From positions 1,213,841 through 1,277,840 of the forward strand of contig JABTUV010000001.1 of the NCBI GenBank assembly GCA_015075175.1: a stretch of DNA of 64,000 nt, in the 5' to 3' direction. Source of the DNA: a bacterium. GTDB lineage: Bacteria; Hinthialibacterota; Hinthialibacteria; H5-UNCL2. A program made the translations under genes and the position numbers. This document shows, piece after piece, positions 44,185-51,716 of this stretch (position 1 is its first letter; each line of letters opens with the position of its first letter). Under the pieces are notes generated by a model. The model had not been told where the DNA came from, ran no database searches, and saw only the letters and a list, made by a program, of their open reading frames with translations.

Positions 44185-45618
44185 ATGAACGAAGCCCGTC
44201 ACGACGCCGCCCGCGTGCTCATCGCCGACGACGAGGAGAGCATGCGCTTCTACGTGGGCAGCCTTCTGGCCCGCGACGGCCTCGCCTACCGCGAGGCGGC
44301 CGACGGCGAGGAGACGCTCCAGCTGTACCGCTCCGAGCCGTTCGACCTCGTCATCCTGGATTACAACATGCCCAAGAAGAACGGCCTGGAGGTGCTCTCG
44401 GAGATCATGGCGACGGATCCGCAGGCCTCCGTGATCGTGATTACGGCCTGGGGGGACCGGTCGGTGGCGGTCGAGGCGCTGTCGCGCGGGGCGCTGGATT
44501 ACTTCTCCAAACCGTTCGACAACAACGAAATGCGCATCGTGGTCAAGCGTGCGCTGGAGCGGCGGCGGCTGCTCTTGCGCGTGCAGGACCTGTCGGCGCA
44601 ACTGTCGGAACGCTACGCCCACGGGCGCATCCTGGGCGGCAGCGCCGAGATGCGCCGCATCTACGAGGTGATCGAGCGGGTCGCCGGCAACGACGTGACC
44701 GTGCTCATCTGCGGCGAGTCGGGAACCGGCAAGGAGCTGGTCGCCCGCGCCATCCACCACGGCAGCCCGCGCAAGGACGGTCCTTTCGTCCCCGTCAACT
44801 GCGCCGCCATTCCCGATACCCTCCTGGAGAGCGAGCTCTTCGGCTATGAGAAGGGCGCCTTCACCGGCGCCGAAAGCCAGCGCAAGGGCAAGTTCGAGCT
44901 GGCCGAGGGCGGCACGCTCTTTTTGGACGAAATCGGCGACATGAACCAGCCCACGCAGGCCAAGATTCTGCGCGCCCTGCAGGAGAAGGAGTTCGCCCGC
45001 GTCGGCGGCCATCGCAACATCAAAACCGACATCCGCGTGGTCGCGGCGACCAACAAGGACCTGGCCAAGGCCATCGAGGCGGGCGAGTTCCGCGAGGACC
45101 TCTACTATCGGTTGAACGTGGTCACGATCTACCTGCCGCCCCTGCGGCGACGGTTGGCCGACATTCCGCTGTTGGTCGAGCATTTTATCAAAGAGGCTTG
45201 CAAGTCTTTCAACAAGGACGTTCGCGGCGTGTCCGCCGAGGTCCTGGACGCCTTCGCGCAATACCGCTGGCCGGGGAACGTGCGTGAGTTGGAGAACATG
45301 ATCCAGCGCGCAGTCGTTTTGGCCGGTGGGCCGCTGATCACCTTGAAGGACCTGCCGCTGACGATCATGCGGGAATCCGTCCTACCGGCTTCGACGCCAG
45401 AGGTTGAGTCGCCACGGGCGCCGCTTGCCGCGCCCGCGGGCGATGGGCGAATCAAGAACCTTCAAGACCTTGCGGAGGAGACGCGGGACCAGGTCGAGCG
45501 CGCGGAAATCGGCAAGGCCCTGGCGGCGACGCGCTGGCGGCGCGGCGCCGCCGCCGAGCTTCTGGGCATCTCCCGCCGTTCTCTCCTGCGCAAGATGAAA
45601 AAGTACGGCCTCGAGTGA
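44185..45618 (+). CDS. NtrC-family sigma-54 response regulator (PilR-like)
   Basis: 477 aa. The receiver domain (residues 10-125) has the acidic pair ADDEE, phosphoacceptor Asp in [19 protein letters not shown] and the Lys in DYFSKPFD. The AAA+ domain has Walker [14 protein letters not shown], the sigma-54 loop [11 protein letters not shown], Walker [14 protein letters not shown] and [11 protein letters not shown]. The Fis-type HTH is [20 protein letters not shown]. Coupled with the kinase gene just upstream. The next genes are two pilins with perfect -24/-12 promoters, which is the PilSR-pilA arrangement, so regulation of those pilins is a strong inference. Confidence 0.93.
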   Translation: MNEARHDAARVLIADDEESMRFYVGSLLARDGLAYREAADGEETLQLYRSEPFDLVILDYNMPKKNGLEVLSEIMATDPQASVIVITAWGDRSVAVEALSRGALDYFSKPFDNNEMRIVVKRALERRRLLLRVQDLSAQLSERYAHGRILGGSAEMRRIYEVIERVAGNDVTVLICGESGTGKELVARAIHHGSPRKDGPFVPVNCAAIPDTLLESELFGYEKGAFTGAESQRKGKFELAEGGTLFLDEIGDMNQPTQAKILRALQEKEFARVGGHRNIKTDIRVVAATNKDLAKAIEAGEFREDLYYRLNVVTIYLPPLRRRLADIPLLVEHFIKEACKSFNKDVRGVSAEVLDAFAQYRWPGNVRELENMIQRAVVLAGGPLITLKDLPLTIMRESVLPASTPEVESPRAPLAAPAGDGRIKNLQDLAEETRDQVERAEIGKALAATRWRRGAAAELLGISRRSLLRKMKKYGLE

Positions 45619-45669
45619 CCTCACCTGCCTGCCACGGCCCACACCTGTACGGGTACCTGTCAACCATGC

Positions 45670-45846
45670 GCGACTGTCATTTCGACCGCAGGGAGAAATC
45701 TTTCGCTTCGTGCTCCAACGGTATCTGTCATTTCGACCGCAGGGAGAAATCTTTCCGCCCATCTCCCAACGACAAAGCGCAGGATTTCTCCCTGCGGTCG
45801 AAATAACAGTCGACAGACAGTCGAGGTGGCGGTCGAAGTGACAGTC
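45670..45846. repeat. Family-1 repeat cluster with inverted copies
   Basis: Direct copies (ctgtcatttcgaccgcaggg and agaaatct) lie at 45677-45704 and 45728-45755, and an inverted copy (ggatttctccctgcggtcga) at 45782-45810, with a fragment at 45824-45845. The pair can form a long hairpin downstream of the response-regulator stop. The interval 45,850-46,000 holds nothing recognised beyond AT-rich sequence. Confidence 0.9.
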
Positions 45847-46017
45847 GTGCGGGTACCGGTGAAGAGTCACTCGGCCGCTCGCTATCGGCCATCCCGAGCC
45901 AGCCTTGTCCCATTTCGGGCTATACCGTTACGAACATGCCCATTTCGATGCTATGATTTACAATATTTTACATGGGCACGACCCCGGTTTAATGTTTTAA
46001 GTGGCTTAAAAATATAC

Positions 46018-46028
46018 GCTTACGTTAA
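46018..46028 (+). promoter_or_regulatory. Putative activator-binding element upstream of pilin 1
   Basis: GCTTACGTTAA sits in an AT-rich tract (cttaaaaatata before it) 42 bp upstream of the -24 box. The same GCTTACGTAA core recurs 62 bp upstream of the pilin 2 promoter. The 20-bp difference equals two helical turns, consistent with the same activator binding on the same face of DNA. Confidence 0.45.
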
Positions 46029-46059
46029 TTTCCCCCGCCTCGACTTTTCATTTGCCCCT

Positions 46060-46075
46060 TGGCACAGCGGTTGCT
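46060..46075 (+). promoter_or_regulatory. Sigma-54 promoter of pilin 1
   Basis: TGGCACAGCGGTTGCT fits TGGCACN-N4-TTGCW with the invariant GG and GC ten bases apart. It lies 97 bp before the pilin ATG, leaving a ~85-base leader. Confidence 0.88.
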
Positions 46076-46171
46076 GTTGACCTGCGGCGTCGAGCAGGGG
46101 CTCGGCGTGACATCGGACTTACGAAAGCCCTCAGGGGCCAAATGATTCTCAGCGAAAGGAGAGACAAACAG

Positions 46172-46636
46172 ATGTTGAAGAGGAAGAGCGGCTTTACGTT
46201 GGTGGAGATCATGATCGTGGTTGCCATTATCGGCTTGATCGTGGCGATCGCGGTCCCCAGCTTCCTGAAGTCCCGCCGGGATGCACAGGGTTCGTCCTGT
46301 TCCGCGCAGTTGGATCAGATCTATTCGGCGTGCGAGCAGGTGGCCTTCAAGCTGAACGCGGGCGATGCGGAGCCTTGGCCGGCGGCGGGCGCCCCGGCGA
46401 CCTTGAACACCTACCTGCGTGGGTTCGTGGTCACCGACAACTGCCCGGGTGGTGGAACGTACACGGTCGGCGCGAACATCACGGACGCCAACGGCATCGT
46501 GATCGTTCCGGTCTGCGATCGTGAGAACGCCGACCCGGACGGCGACGGCGTCCTCAACCGTCAGGAAGGTTTGCACATTCACCGTCGTTCGTTCATCGAC
46601 GGCGCGCGCAATCCCGACCTGACCTTTGCCGCCTAA
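46172..46636 (+). CDS. Type IV pilin / pseudopilin with EF-hand-like loop (copy 1)
   Basis: 154 aa from ATG 46172 (AAGGAGA upstream). The prepilin leader MLKRKSG is followed by the cleavage/methylation motif FTLVEIMIVVAIIGLIVAIA with the Glu at +5. A short periplasmic domain has conserved Cys residues (SSCSAQLDQIYSACEQ, NCPGGG, VPVCD). Near the C-terminus DPDGDGVLNRQE is a canonical 12-residue EF-hand calcium loop. It would be processed by a prepilin peptidase and assembled into a fibre. Own sigma-54 promoter and own terminator: a monocistronic, highly expressed pilin gene. Confidence 0.92.
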   Translation: MLKRKSGFTLVEIMIVVAIIGLIVAIAVPSFLKSRRDAQGSSCSAQLDQIYSACEQVAFKLNAGDAEPWPAAGAPATLNTYLRGFVVTDNCPGGGTYTVGANITDANGIVIVPVCDRENADPDGDGVLNRQEGLHIHRRSFIDGARNPDLTFAA

Positions 46637-46660
46637 GCGCGGAATTGACCTCGGGTTTAT

Positions 46661-46694
46661 GGCGAGGGGCAGCGGGCGACCACTGCCCCTCGCC
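46661..46694 (+). terminator. Rho-independent terminator after pilin 1
   Basis: Perfect 12-bp stem GGCGAGGGGCAG / CTGCCCCTCGCC with a 10-base loop, followed by tgcattttc, 24 bp after the pilin stop. Confidence 0.85.
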
Positions 46695-46915
46695 TGCATT
46701 TTCGGACTCGCCTCACCCACCACACGACTGCTGTGGATTCAGCTTCTTAACCGTCAAAGCCGACTTGAAATGAACGCCCACGAGCTTGGACGGGACGCAA
46801 AATGGGACAGGGCTGTCCCGGCAGCACGGCCCGACCGACCGACAGTGCGCTCCGGAGCTCTTCGAACTCCGCCGAAAAAAGCCGAAGCCCACACGTAACT
46901 ATTTTAAAATAAAAG

Positions 46916-46926
46916 GCTTACGTAAG
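46916..46926 (+). promoter_or_regulatory. Putative activator-binding element upstream of pilin 2
   Basis: GCTTACGTAAG contains the perfect palindrome CTTACGTAAG and is preceded by an AT-rich ttttaaaataaaa tract, as at 46018. It lies 62 bp upstream of the second pilin's -24 box. Confidence 0.45.
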
Positions 46927-46977
46927 TTTGAGGGCAGGCCGTCGGGCAGGTTTAAATACTACGCAGTGCGCATGTTT

Positions 46978-46993
46978 TGGCATACCCGTTGCT
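46978..46993 (+). promoter_or_regulatory. Sigma-54 promoter of pilin 2
   Basis: TGGCATACCCGTTGCT: the GG/GC elements are at the right ten-base spacing with one departure from TGGCAC. It is 56 bp before the ATG of the second pilin. Confidence 0.82.
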
Positions 46994-47048
46994 CATTGCC
47001 CGTACGAGTTCGCAAGTTGCGCCCACGCGCACGTCAGAGGATAGAGCC

Positions 47049-47513
47049 ATGAAAGGAAAATCCGGGTTTACACTGGTTGAAATCATGATTGTCGTCGCCA
47101 TCATTGGTCTGATCGTCGCGATCGCGGTTCCCAGTTTCCTGAAGTCGCGCCGCGACGCGCAAGGAACAACCTGCTCGGCGCAACTGGAGCAGATATTCTC
47201 CGCCATCGAGCAGATTTCCTTCCGGTTCGCGGTCAAGCCGTCGGGCGCCTGGCCCGCCGGCCAACCCGCCCAGGTACTCATCGACACCTATCTGCGCGGA
47301 TTCAGCATCCTGGACAATTGTCCCAGCTCGGGAACTTACGCGGTCGGCGCGACCGTCACCGACGCGGCCGGTTCCATCATTGTTCCCACGTGCAGCCTGG
47401 AGAACGCCGATCCCGACGGCGACGGCATCGTCAACCGCGAGGAGGGCCTGCACGTGCATCAGCGGTCGCTTCTCAACGGAGTTCGGAATCCCGTGTTCAC
47501 TTTCGCCTCCTGA
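47049..47513 (+). CDS. Type IV pilin / pseudopilin with EF-hand-like loop (copy 2)
   Basis: 154 aa, ATG after GAGGAT. Same length and plan as copy 1: leader MKGKSG, FTLVEIMIVVAIIGLIVAIA, RRDAQGTTCSAQLEQIFSAI, NCPSSGTYAVGATVTD and the calcium loop DPDGDGIVNREE near the C-terminus, then LHVHQRSLLNGVRNP. The N-terminal half and the tail are nearly identical to copy 1, while the middle has diverged and lost one Cys. Own promoter and terminator suggest independent dosage or antigenic-type variation. Confidence 0.92.
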   Translation: MKGKSGFTLVEIMIVVAIIGLIVAIAVPSFLKSRRDAQGTTCSAQLEQIFSAIEQISFRFAVKPSGAWPAGQPAQVLIDTYLRGFSILDNCPSSGTYAVGATVTDAAGSIIVPTCSLENADPDGDGIVNREEGLHVHQRSLLNGVRNPVFTFAS

Positions 47514-47540
47514 GGGCGTCTGAAACGGGATTTCTCTTAT

Positions 47541-47589
47541 GTGCAGCGGATGCCCAATTTCGCCCCCGAGCATCCGCTGCACTTTTTTT
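47541..47589. terminator. Strong (bidirectional) terminator after pilin 2
   Basis: 13-bp stem GTGCAGCGGATGC (47541-47553) / GCATCCGCTGCAC (47570-47582) followed by seven T. The convergent minus-strand gene ends at 47588, so it may serve both. Confidence 0.92.
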
Positions 47590-48908
47590 ATCCTGTCAAC
47601 ATTCCTCCCCACGTAAACACGAACAGCGCGGCGAAAAGCGTGGCGCAGAAGTTGACGCCCTCGTTGTCGAGGATCCCCGCCCGTTCCAAGGTAGCGCCCA
47701 GGAGACTGTCCAGCACGTTGGCCAATTGAGCGGCCACGACGACCATGGGAGCGGCGGGCGGGGAAGCAACTCAATCGCCCAAGCCAGACAGACGATCAGG
47801 GAAGGCCCGCCGCTCCCGCCAGCGCGCCCGCCATAGAGATGACGCCGCTCTCGCCCGGCCGCCGCGCCTCCAACGTGATGATATGGAACGGCCGCCGGCC
47901 CCAGACCATGCCCAGTTCGGTTGAGAGGGTATCGCCGAAAGCGGCGGCGACCGCGGCGATGGCGGCCACCAGCGCGACCGGATCGCCGGTCCGGCCGTGC
48001 CAGAGGGCGAAATAAGCTACAACGGCGCCGTTGGCGATCACATGGCGGGCGCTGCGGCGCCCGCCGGCAAGCTGCGCCCGCCCCATCCGCATCTTCTCGT
48101 CGTAGCGATAGATCGTGTCCGCCGATGCGAGCGCAAGAAACACCGCCAACAGCAGAAACAGCGCCGGTCCACCGGCGGTGTTAGCGACGACGCCGATCCC
48201 AAGTCCCAGGATCGCACCCGATGTCGTAAGCCATCCCAATCCGTGAGCCGCCGCCATCGCCGCCGCGCTTGCCAACACGGCCCAGCCCAGGGGCGCCCAT
48301 CCGCCGACGGCGATGAGCGCGCCCCATTCGCCCACGGCGAAAAGCTTGAGGATCGCCCCCGCCGCCAAGGGAACGGTCAGGTTGTCGTTGACCGCCAGCG
48401 GCGCGCTCTCGAGCAGTGCGCACAGAGCCCCCGCCACGACGACCGGTCCGATCCAGGCCGCCATTGAAATCGAGGGATCCACGAACTTCATCAAGAAGAC
48501 GGACAAGAGCGAGGCGAGAAAGAACCCCACCGCTCCGGCCTCGCTTTTTTTCGGATTCCAGGGCAGGCGCGGACTCTTGAAAGTGAGGCCGGCCATGGTC
48601 GCCGCTCCGTCGCCCAGCGCCTGGATGGCGAACGCCCCCACCGCGATGTAGATTTCGTCATACAACCACAAGACCAATATGAAGATGCCCAGCGTGTAGA
48701 GAACCAGCCCCCAGTCGCGCTTCTTTCCCAAATCGCGAAAGATGCCGCCGGCGAATCTCTCCATGAGAAAGAAATTGATGAAGATGGCGATCCAGCCGAA
48801 AAGGAGCGCCCAGACGGGGTCCAGCCAGCGCATCAGCAACGCCGGCAAAAGGACCAGCATGTGGATGGTCTTGCGCAGGTATTCGGACCGCATGGAGTTT
48901 GTCCTCAC
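47588..48908 (-). CDS. Phytol/dolichol kinase-like domain fused to DUF92 (TMEM19), C-terminal frameshift
   Basis: The N-terminal half (residues 1-220) follows the CTP-dependent polyprenol kinase family: EYLRKTIHMLVLLPALLMRW, then GDGAATMAGLTF and KKSEAGAVGFFLAS. The C-terminal half (from ~260) is DUF92: ARHVIANGAVVAYFALW, AFGDTLSTELGMVWGRRPFH, EARRPGESGVISMAGALAGA. The frame stops early at 47796. Its continuation (MVVVAAQLANVLDSLLGATL, LDNEGVNFCATLFAALFVF) lies in another frame ending with a TAA at 47588-47590, so two indels are likely. In plants phytol kinase (VTE5) and the DUF92 protein VTE6 act in succession to make phytyl diphosphate; a fusion would do both steps in the membrane. Confidence 0.8.
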
Positions 48909-49141
48909 GGGAAGTCGCAGCCATGGTGCACGACCGGAAGTCCGGCGTCAAGCGGCCTACTCGTAGTTGCGCAGCGCGCTGCGCTGTATGGAGTGCGGCT
49001 GCTTGCCGCCGCCGCGCCTGCCGGCACGGCGCAGGCTGAAGCCTGTACGCCGACTGGCGCGCCGGCGGTACGTGAGGGTTGCAGCCGGGCCGCAAATGCC
49101 TATACTTTCATCAACTGTCATCCTGTCCGCGGAGCCTTGAC
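48909..49141. repeat. Family-5 and family-3 repeat pieces
   Basis: gtagttgcgcagcgcgctgc and tggagtgcggctgcttgccg (48962-49016) are family 5; gcaggctgaagcctgtacgc (~49029-49050) is family 3. The last 60 bp precede the epimerase gene without an obvious promoter. Confidence 0.8.
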
Positions 49142-50041
49142 ATGAAACTGCGCGAACGTCCCATCGTGCTGGTGACCGGCGGCGGCGGTTTTCTGGGCGC
49201 CAATACGGTACGATCCCTGCGCGCCGACTGCGAGGTCTATTACACTTATCACGAAAAACCGGCTGACATCCCAGGAGTGCGGGGTTATCCGCTGGAGTTG
49301 AAGGTCCGCGCGTCGATTGAACGCGCGCTGGACAAGGCGCAGCCGGACGCCGTCGTGCATCTTGCGGCCATGACCGACGCGGCCGCCTGCCAGGCCGACT
49401 GGGACGAGGCTTTTGCCGTCAATACCAAGGCGACCGAGACGCTCCTGGACGTATGCGGAGGGACAGCCAGCTGATTTATGTTTCCACCGATTACGTGCGC
49501 CACGGCCCGCAGGCTGATCGACGAAGACGCCCCCTGCCGGCCGCAGAGCAACTACGGCAAGACCAAGTATTACGCGGAGGAGATGGTCGCGGAGAGCTTC
49601 TCGCGCGGGCATGTGATTTTGCGCTCGGCGCTGGTGTACGGTTGGGGCAAGGGCGCCTCGCACGGATTCCTGGACTGGCTCTGGGGCTCGCTGTCGCGCG
49701 GCGAGAAAGTGCGCGCGTTCACCGACGAATACAGAACGCCGGTGTTCCTGAAGGACTTCATCGCCGCGGTGCGCGCGGCCGTCTCCTATCCGCGCGGCGG
49801 GCGCTTTCACGTGGCGGGATCGGAGCGGCTGTCGCGCTATGAGTTCGCGCAGCGCTTCTGTAAAGTCATGGGCGTTGATCCTGCCCTGGTCGAAGCCGTG
49901 AGCCTGGACAGCGACTCGGCGCTCGCGTATCGCCCGCGCGAGGGCGGTCTCTCCAACGAGCGCATGCGCACGGTGCTCAGCGTGGTCCCGACCGGCATGG
50001 AGCGCGCGCTGGGCATCATCCGCGACGAAATCCTCCGGTAG
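49142..50041 (+). pseudogene. RmlD-like NAD(P)-dependent sugar epimerase/reductase (SDR), frameshifted
   Basis: The first frame (ATG 49142) has the Rossmann motif VTGGGGFLGA and VVHLAAMTDAAACQADWDEA and ends at ~49474. STDYVRHGPQA lies in the next frame, and the rest (DEDAPCRPQSNYGKTKYYAE with the catalytic YxxxK, LRSALVYGWGKG, PVFLKDFIAAVRAAVSYPRG, FHVAGSERLSRYEFAQRFCK) in the frame ending at 50041. Two indels between 49,450 and 49,560 explain this. An intact product of about 298 aa would be an extended SDR resembling dTDP-4-dehydrorhamnose reductase. The TAG stop is the start of the family-2 repeat array. Confidence 0.82.
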
Positions 50042-50270
50042 GGTGCGCACTGCGCACCAACGCGGCTCGAAGCGCCGCGCACCAACGCAGCTCGAAGCGC
50101 CGCGCGCCAACGCGGCTGGAAGCACTGCGCACCAACGCGGCTCGAAGCGCCGCGCACCGACGCAGCTTGGGGGGGAACGGTGCGCGGTGCGCACTAACGC
50201 AGCTTGGGGGGAACGGTGCGCGGTGCGCACCGACGCAGCTTGGGGGGAACGGTGCGCGGTGCGCACCCTA
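50039..50270. repeat. Compound family-2 repeat array (25-bp and ~35-bp units)
   Basis: Five 25-bp units of gcaccaacgcggctcgaagc plus gccgc start at 50054, 50079, 50104, 50129 and 50154. They are followed by three units of about 35 bp with cgcagcttggggggaacggt and the palindromic gcgcggtgcgcac core. Both outer ends are GTAGGGTGCGCAC in opposite orientation. Each TAG terminates the flanking convergent gene. Confidence 0.95.
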
Positions 50271-51716
50271 CCGTAAGCTCACCACGATGGTCGTGAAGCG
50301 CTGCGGTGCGTTCCGGTAGGCCATCGCCTGTGGAGTACTCGTAAGTCGCGGAGGACTGCTCATCAGATCGCCCAGGCGGGGGATGAGTGTGACCGTGAAA
50401 GTGCGCTGCTCGCTGGTATCCCAGCGTTGCGCGAGTCGGCGCATCGCGGCCGTGATGTCGTCATGCAGGCTGGAGAGCACCACCACGTCGCCGGCCTCCA
50501 ACGCCTCCCACGAAGTGTAGAGCGGCTTGACTTCGCGTCCGGACCAGAAGCGCAGCTTGTAGTTCTCAACGCGGTTCGCGTACAGCTCGTTGGCGTAGAC
50601 GCGCGCGCCGGGCGGGAGTGTGCGCAAGTAGGCCGCCGCCTGCCACAGATCGCCCCAGGCGTCCCGCTGGTCGCGCAATACCTGCGCCGAAAAGGCCGAG
50701 GACACCCCCAGCCAGACCATCAAGGCAACTATGATGATGCTGTGAAATCTCGTGGCCGACCGCTCATACATGTTCGCCCAGCCGACGGAGGCAAGTAAGA
50801 CCACCAGGGGCAGGATGGGCAGAAAATAGCGGAATTGGAAGGACTGAAACGGTACGTGCGCAACGAACCAGATGACGACGAGATACACACCTAGAAGGAT
50901 CAGGGAATGCTGGGTGCGCCGCAGCGCCCAGAGGCCGAACAAGGCGAGCAGGACGTTGAGGTACCCCATCGCGTAGGGCAACCAGCGCAAAAACCCCCAG
51001 GTCATGATCCAGTAGGCGTGGAGCGTCGCCTGCCAGTCCAGCGTCCGCTCGGCGTACTGCGCGCCGTGCCCGAAACCGCGCCAGGCGATCCAGGCGGCTA
51101 GCGCCAGCCACGGCAGGAGCGCTCCCATGTGAGTTGAGCAGACGGGCCGCAGGCGCCGGCGCCAAGCGAGAAGCAGAAGCACGGGCAGGAAAGCAAGTCC
51201 CTGATAGCGGCAGAGCGATGCCATGCCCGTCCAGAAAACCAGGCGGGCGAAATCGCGTGCAGGCGACGCGTTGTCATAGCATAGGACACAGTAATAGAGG
51301 CAGGTTATGAACAAGAGCGTAAACAAGGCGTCGCTCATGGCGCGCGGGGCCCATTGGTTGGCCAACGCGGCGCTCTGAAAGAGCAGAACGGCTGTCAGCG
51401 CCGTGCGCGGGCCGCGCAGGCGCCGTCCGAGATGAAACAGGGGGACCGAGCAGAGCGCGGTCGAAAGGAGGCTCACCAGGCGCCCCGCCAATGTCGCATC
51501 CAGGCCGATGGAGCGAGGTATCCACGCGCAAAGTGGGAATAGAGGCGGATAGTACGTGCTCTGGTTTTCAAACAGCGTTAATAAGAGAACGCTGTCGGTG
51601 TACTCGCCGCGATACCAGAAGAGGAGGGGCAGTCGCAGGAAGAAAAAGGCGAGGGCGAGCAGCCAGGGAAATGCAGGCCGATTCAAGAAGATGATCGCGC
51701 GGTCAGGAAGCGGCAT
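50268..51716 (-). CDS. GT-C type membrane glycosyltransferase (PMT/ArnT-like)
   Basis: 482 aa from ATG 51716, overlapping the end of the delta' gene by 14 bp; the longer frame to 52178 is antisense to nothing known and out of frame with holB. About ten membrane helices (LALAFFFLRLPLLFWYRGEY, LVSLLSTALCSVPLFHLGRR, LFTLLFITCLYYCVL, ILPLVVLLASVGWANMYE). The first loop YRGEYTDSVLLLTLFENQST holds the acidic Glu/Asp pair typical of dolichyl- or undecaprenyl-phosphate-sugar-dependent transferases. A soluble domain (VYANELYANRVENYKLRFWS) ends the protein. Acceptor unknown. Its stop TAG belongs to a family-2 repeat. Confidence 0.85.
   Translation of the reverse strand: MPLPDRAIIFLNRPAFPWLLALAFFFLRLPLLFWYRGEYTDSVLLLTLFENQSTYYPPLFPLCAWIPRSIGLDATLAGRLVSLLSTALCSVPLFHLGRRLRGPRTALTAVLLFQSAALANQWAPRAMSDALFTLLFITCLYYCVLCYDNASPARDFARLVFWTGMASLCRYQGLAFLPVLLLLAWRRRLRPVCSTHMGALLPWLALAAWIAWRGFGHGAQYAERTLDWQATLHAYWIMTWGFLRWLPYAMGYLNVLLALFGLWALRRTQHSLILLGVYLVVIWFVAHVPFQSFQFRYFLPILPLVVLLASVGWANMYERSATRFHSIIIVALMVWLGVSSAFSAQVLRDQRDAWGDLWQAAAYLRTLPPGARVYANELYANRVENYKLRFWSGREVKPLYTSWEALEAGDVVVLSSLHDDITAAMRRLAQRWDTSEQRTFTVTLIPRLGDLMSSPPRLTSTPQAMAYRNAPQRFTTIVVSLR

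Noticed and set aside
50054-50270. 25-bp and 35-bp direct repeats, CRISPR-like at first sight
   Set aside because: No unique spacers; these are the family-2 elements.
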